From: Sphingobium sp. Leaf26
GTDB taxonomy: Bacteria > Pseudomonadota > Alphaproteobacteria > Sphingomonadales > Sphingomonadaceae
NCBI RefSeq assembly: GCF_001421665.1
Contig: NZ_LMKV01000003.1
Coordinates: 1 to 64,000 of the forward strand
Direction: 5' to 3'
Length of the DNA: 64,000 nucleotides
How positions within the stretch are numbered: position 1 is the stretch's first letter; each line of letters opens with the position of its first letter. Below, one piece after another: positions 24,063 to 32,903 of the stretch. The notes beneath the pieces were generated by a model. That model had not been told where the DNA came from, did not search any database, and saw nothing but the letters and a program-made list of their open reading frames with translations. The position numbers were made by a program, and so were the translations under genes.

Positions 24063-24782
24063 TCAGGCGGGCCGGTAGATGCAGTAGACCTTCTTCACAT
24101 GGACCTGGCTGTCCCAGCTGCATTGCGCACCCTGTTCGACCATGAAGATGTCGCCCTTTTGGAAAGTGCCTTCTTCCCCGGCTTCGTCGACGAAGGTCAC
24201 GCTGCCGTCGAGCAGGTACATCAACTCGAAATGGCGATAAGCCATGGCGCGGCGATGGTAGGGCGTCGAATCCCAGGTGCCGACCATATATTCGCCGTCG
24301 TCGGACTTGTAATCGCCATGGTTGCGGCATTGCGGGGTTGGGCCGACCAGCAGTTCAGCGAGCGGCGCGCCCGACGGTTCGAGTGGGGCGCCGGTGTCGA
24401 TCGGGATGATCGTGCCATTGCCGGCCGGGCCGCCGCTGCGGCGCATGAAGAGGATGCGAGAGTCCGCGTCGGTGGACCAGTCGAAGGACGCCCCGTCGCG
24501 CAGTAACAGGCTGTCGCCTTCGGTCAGGGTAAAGTTCTTGTCCGCCTGTTCGATACGGACGGTGCCCGATTCCACGATGACGAACTCTTCACCGGGCAAG
24601 GCGGAAACGCTGCCGCTACCCCATGGCAGAAGGATGAGGCCAGCGGTGATCGGGCCGTCGGCGAGCGGCAGGTCCGCGCGGGCGGCAAGGAAAGCGTCGC
24701 CTTTGGCCGGGGCGACGGTCGCGCCTGCGGCCCATTGGCGCAGGTCGATGAAGGAGCGGATTTGCGAAGCGGTGCTGGTCAT
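24063..24782 (-). CDS. Bicupin-domain protein
   Basis: The 239-residue cytoplasmic protein holds two RmlC-type cupin folds. The first (about residues 45-110) has SALPGEEFVIVESGTVRI and LTEGDSLLLRDGASF. The second (about 165-235) has RHFELMYLLDGSVTFVD and FQKGDIFMVEQGAQCSW. The ligand His residues are sparse in the first domain, so only the second may bind metal. Bicupins of this size (DUF861/EutQ-like) act as dioxygenases, isomerases or binding proteins; the substrate cannot be told. It is convergent with copD. Confidence 0.7.
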   Translation of the reverse strand: MTSTASQIRSFIDLRQWAAGATVAPAKGDAFLAARADLPLADGPITAGLILLPWGSGSVSALPGEEFVIVESGTVRIEQADKNFTLTEGDSLLLRDGASFDWSTDADSRILFMRRSGGPAGNGTIIPIDTGAPLEPSGAPLAELLVGPTPQCRNHGDYKSDDGEYMVGTWDSTPYHRRAMAYRHFELMYLLDGSVTFVDEAGEEGTFQKGDIFMVEQGAQCSWDSQVHVKKVYCIYRPA

Positions 24783-24897
24783 GCCGGCCTTTTCCTATGC
24801 TGGACGAAGGCGGCAGGATAAAAGGGGCGGCGCGGCAGGAGGCACCGATCGCGGCAGGATATGCCGCGATCGGTGCCGTTTACAGCCGCGACAGCCG

Positions 24898-27420
24898 TTA
24901 CAACTGCCGCAGCGCGCGGGCCGGGCGGATCGACATCAGCGGGATTGCGCCGGCAAGGCCGATACCCAGCGTCAGCAGCGCTCCGCCGCCCAATGTCGCC
25001 AGCACCACTGCCCAGTCGGGTTGCCACTGAAATTCAAATATGCGCACGATGACGAACCACGCCGCCGTCAGGCCGAGCGCCAGCGCGACCAGCGCCAGCA
25101 TGGCGGCGAGCAGGCCATATTCGATCGCCTGTCCGGCCAATATCTGCCAGCGGGTTGCCCCCAGCGTCTTCAATATCACGCTGTCATAGCTGCGCGCCGC
25201 GCGGGAGGCCGCAATCGCGCCGACCAGCACGGCGATGCCGGCCAGGATCGCGACCGAGGCGGCAGCGACGATGGCGCGCGACATCTGCGTCATGATGGTG
25301 CCGACCTGATCGATCACGTCACCCACGCCGATCACCGACACGCCGGGGAAGGCGGACAGCAAGGCGCGGGTCATGGCCGCGTCATGGCGGGCGTCCATGG
25401 TGATGGTCGCGGTCAGGCTGTGCGGCGCGGCGGACAATGTGTTGGGCGAAAAGACGAGGATATAGTTGAAGCCCATCGTGTCCCAATTGACCTTCCGCAG
25501 GGAGCCGATGCGCGCGGTGATTTCCCGGCCGAGGATACTGACGGTCAGCGTGTCGCCGATACCGATGCCCATGATCTTCGCCGCTTCTTCGTCCAGCGAG
25601 ACGAGCGGCGGACCGGCATAGGCGTGCGGCCACCATTGACCGCCGGTCAGGTCACTGCCCTGCGGCAGGACATCGCTATAAGTGACGCCGCGTTCGCCGC
25701 GCAGGAACCAGGCGCCTTCGGGCAGTTCCTGAAGGTCGGCGACCCGCTGGCGGCCATAGGCGACGATCGTGCCGCGCAGCGCGGGGACGATGTTGAGTTG
25801 CGCTTCGGGCGCCTGTTCACGAGCGATGGCGCGAAAGCGATCGCGCGATGTGGACGGGATATCGAGCACGAACTGGTTGGGCGCCTTTTCCGGCACGACG
25901 TTACGGATTTCGCGGTCGAGGCTGGTCTGGATGCCGGCCAGCGTCACGAACAATGTCAGCGCAAGGCCCAGCGCCACGATCAGCGCGGCGGTCTGCGCGC
26001 CAGGGCGGTGGAGATTGGCGAGCGCGAGACGCAACAGCGGGCGGCGCGGGCGCGGGGCGAGCAAGGCAAGGCGACGGACCGCCCATCCAAGGCCCAGCAG
26101 AAGCAGCAGGACGGCCCCCGTCGCGCCGAGCACCGCCGCCGAGAAAAGCGGTTCACGCGACGTCAGCAAGGCGAGCGCGACGAGCAGGCCCCCTGCCCCG
26201 GCCATGGCGATCAGGCTGCGGCGATCGAGGCCGCCGCGCGTTTCTACCGCGCCGCGAAAAATGGCGGCGGCGGGCTGGGTGCGGGCGCGGCCGAGAGGCG
26301 GGAAGGTGAAGAGAAAGGCAATCAGCAGGCCATAGGCGGCGCTGGTGACAAGCGGCAGCGGATGGACGCGGAAGCCGGGACTGACCGGCAATATGTCGCC
26401 CGCCAGCGCGACGATCAATGGCGGCAACAGCGCGCCGACGATCAGGCCTGCGCCGATGCCGAGCAGGGCGACCGCGCCGACCTGCATCCGATAGATGCGG
26501 CCAATATCGGCGGAGGTCGCGCCCAGCACTTTCAATGTCGCGATGCCGCCGCGCTTGCCGGCGAGATAGGAGGCGACGCCATTGCTGACGCCGATGCCTG
26601 CGATGACGAGCGCCGCAAGGCCGATCAGCGACAGGAATTGCCCCATGCGTTCGATGAAGCGGTTGGCGCCCGGCGCGGCGCGATCTTTGTCCTTGAAGGT
26701 CCAGCCGTCGCTGGCATGAGCCTTTTCCATGTCGTTGCGGACGGTGACGGCATCGAAGCCGGGATTCAGACGAATCCGATATTTGGCGGCATAGAGGCTG
26801 CCCGGCTGGATCAGGCCGGTGCGGCGCAGTCCGTCCATCGAGACAATGGCGACAGGGCCAAGCGTAAAGCCCTCGCCCAGTCGGTCCGGCTCGTCGGCAA
26901 TGATGCCGGCGATGATGAAATCGGCGGTGCCGTAGCGCAGCCGGTCGCCAGCGCGGACGTCCAGCCGCTGCGCCAGCGCGTCGCCGATCAGAATATGGCC
27001 GGGATCGAGCGGGCTGTAGCGGGCGCGTTTCAGGCTGAGCGTCCCGTAGAGCGGATAGACGGAATCGACGCCCTTCAATTCGGTGAGGATGGCGGGCGGG
27101 GCGTCACCCCTGCCCTGCCCCACGCGCTGCGCCATGGCGCGCAGACGGATGGTTTCGCTTAATGTGCCGAGCTGGCGGAAGGCTTCCTTGTCGCCAAGCC
27201 GCGCTTCGCGCTGGGTCATGGCGATTTCGATGTCGCCGCCCAGCAGAGTGCGGCCCCGATCGCTCAATTCCTGCGTGATGGCGGCGGTCAGGCTGCCGAT
27301 CGCCGCCAGTGTCGCCACGCCCAGGAACAGGCAGAGGAAGAGCAGCCGCAGGCCGCGAAAGCCCAGATGCAGGTCACGCCGGGCAATGCGCCAACTGGCG
27401 CGCCAATCCAGTGCGTTCAT
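24898..27420 (-). CDS. ybbP: FtsX/MacB-type ABC transporter permease (YbbP-like)
   Basis: The 840-residue protein has an N-terminal membrane helix after ASWRIARRDLHLGFRGLR, a large extracytoplasmic domain, three helices near 245-370, further helices in the middle, and three more at the C-terminus (about 720-830). The C-terminus ends SIRPARALRQL, the usual YbbP finish. FtsX-type domains flank two periplasmic domains. With the ATPase encoded immediately upstream (4-base overlap at 27417-27420) it forms a YbbA-YbbP exporter, often linked to lipid or cell-envelope maintenance and adjacent to tesA, as here. The ATG at 27420 is chosen because it overlaps the ATPase stop. Confidence 0.88.
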   Translation of the reverse strand: MNALDWRASWRIARRDLHLGFRGLRLLFLCLFLGVATLAAIGSLTAAITQELSDRGRTLLGGDIEIAMTQREARLGDKEAFRQLGTLSETIRLRAMAQRVGQGRGDAPPAILTELKGVDSVYPLYGTLSLKRARYSPLDPGHILIGDALAQRLDVRAGDRLRYGTADFIIAGIIADEPDRLGEGFTLGPVAIVSMDGLRRTGLIQPGSLYAAKYRIRLNPGFDAVTVRNDMEKAHASDGWTFKDKDRAAPGANRFIERMGQFLSLIGLAALVIAGIGVSNGVASYLAGKRGGIATLKVLGATSADIGRIYRMQVGAVALLGIGAGLIVGALLPPLIVALAGDILPVSPGFRVHPLPLVTSAAYGLLIAFLFTFPPLGRARTQPAAAIFRGAVETRGGLDRRSLIAMAGAGGLLVALALLTSREPLFSAAVLGATGAVLLLLLGLGWAVRRLALLAPRPRRPLLRLALANLHRPGAQTAALIVALGLALTLFVTLAGIQTSLDREIRNVVPEKAPNQFVLDIPSTSRDRFRAIAREQAPEAQLNIVPALRGTIVAYGRQRVADLQELPEGAWFLRGERGVTYSDVLPQGSDLTGGQWWPHAYAGPPLVSLDEEAAKIMGIGIGDTLTVSILGREITARIGSLRKVNWDTMGFNYILVFSPNTLSAAPHSLTATITMDARHDAAMTRALLSAFPGVSVIGVGDVIDQVGTIMTQMSRAIVAAASVAILAGIAVLVGAIAASRAARSYDSVILKTLGATRWQILAGQAIEYGLLAAMLALVALALGLTAAWFVIVRIFEFQWQPDWAVVLATLGGGALLTLGIGLAGAIPLMSIRPARALRQL

Positions 27421-28118
27421 GCGGCGCGGTCCGAGGCGATCAGGCCATCGCGCATTTCCACGATCCGGCCACAACGCTGCGCCAGCACCGGATCATGGGT
27501 GATGATGATGAGGGTCGCGCCCGCCGCCGCCTGCCGTTCGAACAGCAGGTCCATTATGGTGGCGCCGGTGGTCGCATCCAGATTGCCGGTCGGTTCGTCG
27601 GCGAACAGCAGGGTCGGGCGCGGCGCGACGGCGCGGGCGATGGCGACGCGCTGCTGCTCGCCGCCCGAAAGCTGGGCCGGATAATGGTCGAGCCGGTGGC
27701 CGAGGCCCACGGCGCGCAACTCGTCGGCCGCGCGATCGAAGGCATCGGCATGGCCAGCCAGTTCCAGCGGCACGGCGACATTTTCATGCGCGGTCATGGT
27801 GGGAAGCAGGTGGAAGCTTTGCAGGATGATGCCGATCCGCCCGCGGCGGGCCTGCGCCAGTGCATCCTCGTCCAGCGCGCCGAAATCGACGCCACCCACG
27901 CTGACGCTGCCGCCGCTCGCTTGTTCGAGGCCCGACAGCACCGCCATCAGCGAACTTTTGCCCGATCCCGATGCGCCCAATATGGCGAGGCTTTCGCCGC
28001 GCAAGATGGTGAGATCGACACCCTTGAGGATCGCCACCGGCGCATCGCGCGTTCCAAGCGAAAGGGTGACATCCTGCGCGCGGATCGCGATAGTGGCTGG
28101 ATCGATGGGCAAGTGCAT
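27417..28118 (-). CDS. ybbA: ABC transporter ATP-binding protein (YbbA-like)
   Basis: The 233-residue cytoplasmic ATPase carries Walker A (GASGSGKSSL), a Q-loop (ILQSFHLLPTMTAHENV), the ABC signature (LSGGEQQRVAIARA) and Walker B (LLFADEPTGNLD), followed by the IITHD switch. The family is the LolD/YbbA group. It powers the permease encoded at 24898-27420. The ATG at 28118 gives the usual start; a longer frame runs into the divergent tesA gene. The minus-strand ATG shares bases with the plus-strand tesA ATG at 28117. A perfect 14-bp palindrome (AAGGAGCGCTCCTT at 28123-28136) lies just upstream. Confidence 0.92.
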   Translation of the reverse strand: MHLPIDPATIAIRAQDVTLSLGTRDAPVAILKGVDLTILRGESLAILGASGSGKSSLMAVLSGLEQASGGSVSVGGVDFGALDEDALAQARRGRIGIILQSFHLLPTMTAHENVAVPLELAGHADAFDRAADELRAVGLGHRLDHYPAQLSGGEQQRVAIARAVAPRPTLLFADEPTGNLDATTGATIMDLLFERQAAAGATLIIITHDPVLAQRCGRIVEMRDGLIASDRAA

Positions 28119-28839
28119 GAAGAAGGAGCGCTCCTTGGCGGGCAGATGGACGCAATATGGGATGTTGGCGCTGTTTGTCCAACTGGCGGTGGCCTGTTCG
28201 GATAAAACACCCGCGCCACCTTCAGCAGACCAGAATGTCGTGGTCGCCAATGAGGCGCAATCGACGGTTCCGGCGGCCGACCAGCGGCTGGTCGTCGCAT
28301 TTGGCGACAGCCTCTATGCCGGCTATAATCTGGATCAGGACAAGGGACTGGCGCCGGTGCTGGAAAAGGCGCTGACAGCGCGCGGTGTGAAGGCGCGCGT
28401 GGTCAATGCCGGGGTATCGGGTGATACGACGGCGGCCGGGCTGGCGCGGCTGGCATTCACTCTGGACGGCCTGCCGCGCAAGCCCGACCTGATGCTCGTG
28501 GGGCTGGGCGGCAACGACATGCTGCGCGGCCTGTCCCCGGCGGAAACGCGCAGCAATCTGGACGCGATATTGGCGCAATTGCAGCAGCGCGGCATTCCCG
28601 TGTTGCTGACGGGCATGCTCGCGTCGCCCAATATGGGGCCGGACTATGCTGCCGCCTTCAACCCCATCTATCCCGAACTGGCGCGCCAATATGAGGCGGG
28701 CCTTTACCCTTTCATGCTGGACGGCGTTATCGGCGATCGGGCGCTGCAACTGCCCGACGGCATCCACCCCAATGACAAGGGCGTGACGGTGATCGTCGGC
28801 AAGCTGGCGCCGGTGGTAGCCGGAGCATTGAAACCGTGA
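28117..28839 (+). CDS. tesA: TesA-like GDSL esterase/arylesterase, probable lipoprotein
   Basis: The SGNH-hydrolase signatures are clear: VVAFGDSLYAGYNLD (nucleophile Ser), VVNAGVSGDTTAAGLARL, a GLGGNDMLRGL block, and a terminal DGIHPNDKG (catalytic Asp and His). The N-terminal hydrophobic stretch ends LAVACSDK, a lipobox, so the mature protein is probably membrane-anchored. Starts at 28105, 28117 and 28162 are all possible; none has a convincing ribosome site. With the lipobox at the end of a short signal, 28162 is plausible too. It hydrolyses acyl esters or lysophospholipids. It is divergent from the YbbAP pair, a very common arrangement. Confidence 0.85.
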   Translation: MKKERSLAGRWTQYGMLALFVQLAVACSDKTPAPPSADQNVVVANEAQSTVPAADQRLVVAFGDSLYAGYNLDQDKGLAPVLEKALTARGVKARVVNAGVSGDTTAAGLARLAFTLDGLPRKPDLMLVGLGGNDMLRGLSPAETRSNLDAILAQLQQRGIPVLLTGMLASPNMGPDYAAAFNPIYPELARQYEAGLYPFMLDGVIGDRALQLPDGIHPNDKGVTVIVGKLAPVVAGALKP

Positions 28840-29882
28840 GCGCGCGGATCAGGGTCGGCCTGATCGGCTATGGCATGGCCGGGCGGGTCTTTCATGCGCC
28901 GTTGATACGGGCGGCGGCGACGCTGGACCTGGTTGCGATCGTGACCAGCAGGGCGGAGGAGGTCGCGGCACTGTATCCAGCGATCTGCTGTATGGACACG
29001 GCCGCCCTGCTGGCTGATCCGTCGATCGACCTGGTCGTGGTTGCGACACCGAGTGCGACACATGCACCGATCGCCGCCGATGCGCTGCGGGCTGGCAAGC
29101 ATGTGGTGGTGGACAAGCCATTTGCGCTGACGCTGCCAGAGGCGCGCGATCTGGAGCGAATGGCGCGGGCTGGCGACCAACGATTGACCGTGTTCCACAA
29201 TCGGCGGTTCGACAGCGATTTCCTGAGCATCCGCGCCGCCATCGAAGAAGGGCTGGTCGGGCGCGTCAGCCATTTCGAATCCCATTTCGACCGCTTCCGG
29301 CCGGAGGTGCGCGACCGCTGGCGGGAGGATGGATCGCCCGGATCGGGGGTGTGGTTCGACTTGGGACCGCATCTGGTCGATCAGGCGCTGGCGCTGTTCG
29401 GCCGGCCGCTGGCGGTGAGCGCGGACATCGTGGCGCTGCGGCCCGGATCCGCGGCGGACGACTGGGCGCATGTCGTGCTGCATTATGACGGGATGCGCGC
29501 CGTGCTCCATGCCAGCCTCAATGCACCAAGCGGCGACATGGGCGGCAGCCCGCGCTTCGCCGTGCATGGCAATAAGGGATCCATCATCAAACGGTCGCTG
29601 GATCCGCAGGAGGCGCAATTGATCGCTGGCCTGCGACCGGGCGATAGCGGATGGGGCGTGGATGCCGATCCGGTCGAATGGCATGACGGATCGGGCGGCG
29701 TGACGCTGCGCCCGGCGGCGACAGGATGCCAGGAACATTATTATGAAAGGCTGGGCGCGGCTCTGCTGACTGGTGGAGCCATGCCGATTCCGCTTGAAGA
29801 AGCGATCGCAGTGCAGGAAGTCATCGAAGCTGCGCTGCGATCGGCGCGGGAACAGCGGGTGGTGGCCTTGCCCCTGCCCTGA
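28836..29882 (+). CDS. Gfo/Idh/MocA-family oxidoreductase
   Basis: The 348-residue protein begins with a Rossmann NAD(P)-binding fold, VGLIGYGMAGRVFHAPLIRAA (residues 6-26). It has HVVVDKPFALT (the EKP-like lysine motif) near 90-100, and a C-terminal beta-sheet domain with DLGPHLVDQALALFG. It most resembles the YdgJ-type scyllo-inositol or sugar dehydrogenases that oxidise a cyclic polyol or sugar. The start is a GTG at 28836 overlapping the tesA stop, so it is probably translated from the same message. Substrate cannot be told. Confidence 0.85.
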   Translation: MSARIRVGLIGYGMAGRVFHAPLIRAAATLDLVAIVTSRAEEVAALYPAICCMDTAALLADPSIDLVVVATPSATHAPIAADALRAGKHVVVDKPFALTLPEARDLERMARAGDQRLTVFHNRRFDSDFLSIRAAIEEGLVGRVSHFESHFDRFRPEVRDRWREDGSPGSGVWFDLGPHLVDQALALFGRPLAVSADIVALRPGSAADDWAHVVLHYDGMRAVLHASLNAPSGDMGGSPRFAVHGNKGSIIKRSLDPQEAQLIAGLRPGDSGWGVDADPVEWHDGSGGVTLRPAATGCQEHYYERLGAALLTGGAMPIPLEEAIAVQEVIEAALRSAREQRVVALPLP

Positions 29883-29901
29883 CAGACGGGAGAGACGGGA
29901 T

Positions 29902-31296
29902 ATGCGCTTTCGCTTGGGCATGATGCTATTGGCCACGGCGCTGTCCGGCGCCGGTGTGCAGGCCCGCACCGCGACCGCCGAACCGGTCGTGACGATTGCC
30001 GATGGTGCCCTGCGCGGGGTGAGCGCGGATGGCGTCGTCGCCTTCAAGGGCATCCCCTTCGCCGCGCCGCCAGTGGGCGACCTGCGCTGGCGCGCGCCGC
30101 AAAGCGTGGCGCGGTGGCAGGGGGTGCGCGATGCCGGCCAATATGGCCATGACTGCATGCAACTGCCCTTCCCCAGCGATGCCGCGCCGCTGGGTACCCC
30201 GCCGGCGGAAGACTGCCTCTATATGAATGTGTGGAAGCCGGCGGCGACCAAGGGCAAGCTACCGGTGATGGTGTTGATCTATGGCGGCGGCTTCGTGAAT
30301 GGCGGATCGTCGCCGCCCACCTATGCTGGCGCAGCGCTGGCGCGGCAGGGCATCATGGTCGTCAGCTTCAACTATCGGCTGGGCCGCTTCGGCACCTTCG
30401 CCCATCCCGCGCTGACGAAGGTAGATGCGGACAAGGGGCTACAGGCCAATTATGGCTATATGGACCAGATCGCAGCGCTGCGCTGGGTGCAGTCGAATAT
30501 CGCGGCCTTTGGCGGCGATCCCGCCAATGTGACGATCATCGGCGAAAGCGCGGGCGGCATGTCGGTCCATGCGCTGCTGACATCGCCGATGGCGCAGGGG
30601 CTGTTCCAGAAGGCTGTTATTCAATCGGGCGGGCCGATGCCGATGGGCGATGCCACATTGGCCGCCGCCGAAAAGGCGGGCGCAGCCTTCGGCGAGCAGA
30701 AAGGCATTGCCGCCGATGATCCGCAGGCTGTCGCCAAGTTGCGCGCGCTGCCGGCCGACACTATTGTCGACGGCCTGAACCTGGCCGCACTGTTTACCCC
30801 CGGCCCGCGCACGTACAGCAGCCCGATCGCCGACGGCAAGGTCGCGGTGGACAGCATCGCCGCCTATCGGACCGGCCGCTTTGCCAGGGTGCCGGTGATG
30901 ATCGGCGCGACCAGCAACGATATCGGCGGACCGACGGGGCCAATGGTGACGGGCGCCCGGTCCATGGCGCAGATGTTCGCCGGCCAGGGCGTGCCGACCT
31001 TTCACTATCGCTTCTCCTATGTGGCACAGGCGCTGCGCACCGCCGACACAAAAGGGGCGGGCCATGCGAGCGAAATACCCTATTTCTTCGATACGGTCGG
31101 GATCAAATATGGCGCGGCGACGACCACTGGTGACCGGACCATCGGTCGGGTGGCGAGCGGCTATCTGGTCAATTTCGTCAAGAATGGCGACCCCAATGGG
31201 GCTGGCCTACCCATGTGGAAAGCCCATGCCCCCACCACAGCGACGCTGATGGACATCGGGACGGAGGGCAGCGCAGCCGTCATGCCAGACCCTTAA
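29902..31296 (+). CDS. Type B carboxylesterase
   Basis: The 464-residue secreted protein has a signal peptide (LGMMLLATALSGAGVQA). The alpha/beta-hydrolase motifs are GIPFAAPPVGDLRW, EDCLYMNVWKP, the oxyanion loop GGGFVNGGSS and the nucleophile elbow VTIIGESAGGMS. The catalytic histidine region is KGAGHASEIPYFFD. At 464 residues it is shorter than the roughly 500-550 of typical carboxylesterase B enzymes; the region between IGATSNDIGG and TFHYRFSYVA is compact. I recall similarly short sphingomonad members, so this looks normal. The ATG at 29902 follows GGGAGAGACGGG; the longer frame upstream only shadows the oxidoreductase gene. Confidence 0.88.
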   Translation: MRFRLGMMLLATALSGAGVQARTATAEPVVTIADGALRGVSADGVVAFKGIPFAAPPVGDLRWRAPQSVARWQGVRDAGQYGHDCMQLPFPSDAAPLGTPPAEDCLYMNVWKPAATKGKLPVMVLIYGGGFVNGGSSPPTYAGAALARQGIMVVSFNYRLGRFGTFAHPALTKVDADKGLQANYGYMDQIAALRWVQSNIAAFGGDPANVTIIGESAGGMSVHALLTSPMAQGLFQKAVIQSGGPMPMGDATLAAAEKAGAAFGEQKGIAADDPQAVAKLRALPADTIVDGLNLAALFTPGPRTYSSPIADGKVAVDSIAAYRTGRFARVPVMIGATSNDIGGPTGPMVTGARSMAQMFAGQGVPTFHYRFSYVAQALRTADTKGAGHASEIPYFFDTVGIKYGAATTTGDRTIGRVASGYLVNFVKNGDPNGAGLPMWKAHAPTTATLMDIGTEGSAAVMPDP

Positions 31297-31709
31297 TCGG
31301 CTGGACATTCAGCGTGTTATCAAGACTCCCATGACGTACTTTCGGAATCATCACAGCGTGTTATCAATCGCGATCAATCGTGTGATCAGTTTCCGGCGGC
31401 GCGGCACGAATCGGGGGATTTGTGCCGGAAATCCCTTTTCAGCGCTGGTGGTAATCAGTCTAATCTCCTCATAAAAATCTCTAATGCGTGTTTGCCTCCA
31501 GAATTGCGGCATGGTTAGAGGTTGAAGGGCTATCAGCTGGCGCCCGTCCTTCCCTTGGTCTCTTCTCCCATCGGTTGTGTTCAGACGCGCCGCAGTGCAG
31601 CAAGGAAGCAACTCCAGATCGACAATAGGGTGAGTTTGACTTTCGCGCTAAAATAGGCGCATTAAACGCCAACCAGTTTCACCGTCATGATTCGACTATG
31701 AGGGGCGCC
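31297..31709. other. Candidate replication-origin or centromere region upstream of parA
   Basis: This 413-base stretch holds no gene. It contains a 14-bp direct repeat CAGCGTGTTATCAA at 31310-31323 and 31354-31367 (44 bases apart, about four helical turns). An ATCGCGAT palindrome follows the second copy. A strong hairpin pairs TTTCCGGC (31390-31397) with GCCGGAAA (31424-31431). The location directly upstream of parA in a parAB-repA block is where ParB sites or iterons are often found. The role is inferred from position and repeats. Confidence 0.5.
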
Positions 31710-32903
31710 ATGTCGTTTACCGTCAATACGCTGCGTAACGTCACCACGGCGTGCCAGCAAATGCGCGATCATATCAAGGCGATCGTGTTCCGTCCCGATA
31801 CGCGCAAGACGCTCGACATGACTTTCGGCCCGACCGTAGCCGCTGAACTGATCGGCCGTACACCAGAGGCGCTAGCCAAGGCTGAGGCCAAAGGGCGCCT
31901 GCCCCAACCCAAGCAACTGCCCAATGGCCGGCGCTACTATATGCTGGAAGACCTGACCCAGATTCGCGAAGCGCTGGGCATCCATGTCGGCAAGCAACCA
32001 GACGAGGACGCCGTCGTGCTGGCGGTCCAGAATTTCAAGGGCGGCGTCGGCAAGAGCACGATCACCAAGCATCTTGCGGACTATCTGGCACTACATGGCT
32101 ATCGCGTGCTGGTGATCGATTGCGATCCGCAGGCATCGACCACCACCATGTTCGATATCCAGCCCGAAACGCTGATCGACGACGAACAGACGCTGGGCAC
32201 TTTCCTGTCGCCGCGCAGCACTTTCAGCGATTTCGCCCAGACGATCCGGGACACACCCTGGCCCACGATCAAGATCGTGCCGTCCAGCCTTGGACTTCAG
32301 GACGCCGAGTGGGACTTGACCTCCACCCTGCGCGAAGGTGGTCAGGCCGTGCGCGAAAGCCTTCAGGCGCTGCGCATCGGAATAGCCAGCGTGGCCAAGG
32401 ATTTCGACGTGATCCTGCTTGATCCGCCACCAGCCATGGGCTTTCTGGGCCTCAATGTCATGGCGGCCGCGACCGGTCTGCTGATCCCGGTGCCCGCGCG
32501 CCAGCTCGACTATCTGTCGACCATCCATTTCATGGACACGATCGCGGACAATATCGAAATTCTTGAGCAGAATGGCACACCGGTCAATTACGGCTTCATT
32601 CGTGTCGTCTGTTCCACTTTCTCTCCCAGCAAGCCGGGAGAAAATGACATGTGGCGGATCATGCAGGCAACTTATGCCGGCCTGTTGCTGGGGCAGCCGA
32701 TCCTGGCGTCAGAAGAAATCAAGAATGCGACCCAGGCTTTCCGGTCTATCTATGAATCCAAGCCGTCCGCGTCGCACCAGACCTATATGCGGTGCCGCGA
32801 CAATCTGGATGCGGTGTTCGGTGAGGTCGAGCAGCAGATCCGGCAGCAATGGGCATCGACCAGCCTGACCGGCGCTGATGCCGGCGTGAGCGTCGCGGCA
32901 TGA
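31710..32903 (+). CDS. parA: ParA-type plasmid/chromid partition ATPase
   Basis: The roughly 397-residue protein has an N-terminal DNA-binding domain of about 100 residues (VAAELIGRTPEALAKAEAKG, a helix-turn-helix). The ParA/Soj ATPase follows: deviant Walker A KGGVGKST at about 110-117, VLVIDCDPQAS, and FDVILLDPPPAMGFLG. It drives segregation of the replicon and probably represses its own operon through the N-terminal domain. The ATG at 31710 is preceded by GAGGGG at short spacing; the alternative ATG at 31698 has no ribosome site. It overlaps parB by 4 bases. Confidence 0.93.
   Translation: MSFTVNTLRNVTTACQQMRDHIKAIVFRPDTRKTLDMTFGPTVAAELIGRTPEALAKAEAKGRLPQPKQLPNGRRYYMLEDLTQIREALGIHVGKQPDEDAVVLAVQNFKGGVGKSTITKHLADYLALHGYRVLVIDCDPQASTTTMFDIQPETLIDDEQTLGTFLSPRSTFSDFAQTIRDTPWPTIKIVPSSLGLQDAEWDLTSTLREGGQAVRESLQALRIGIASVAKDFDVILLDPPPAMGFLGLNVMAAATGLLIPVPARQLDYLSTIHFMDTIADNIEILEQNGTPVNYGFIRVVCSTFSPSKPGENDMWRIMQATYAGLLLGQPILASEEIKNATQAFRSIYESKPSASHQTYMRCRDNLDAVFGEVEQQIRQQWASTSLTGADAGVSVAA

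Noticed and set aside
24322-27162. A 946-codon open frame on the plus strand
   Set aside because: It lies antisense to the bicupin and YbbP genes, has very high Arg/Gln/Gly content and no domain; it is a GC-driven shadow frame.
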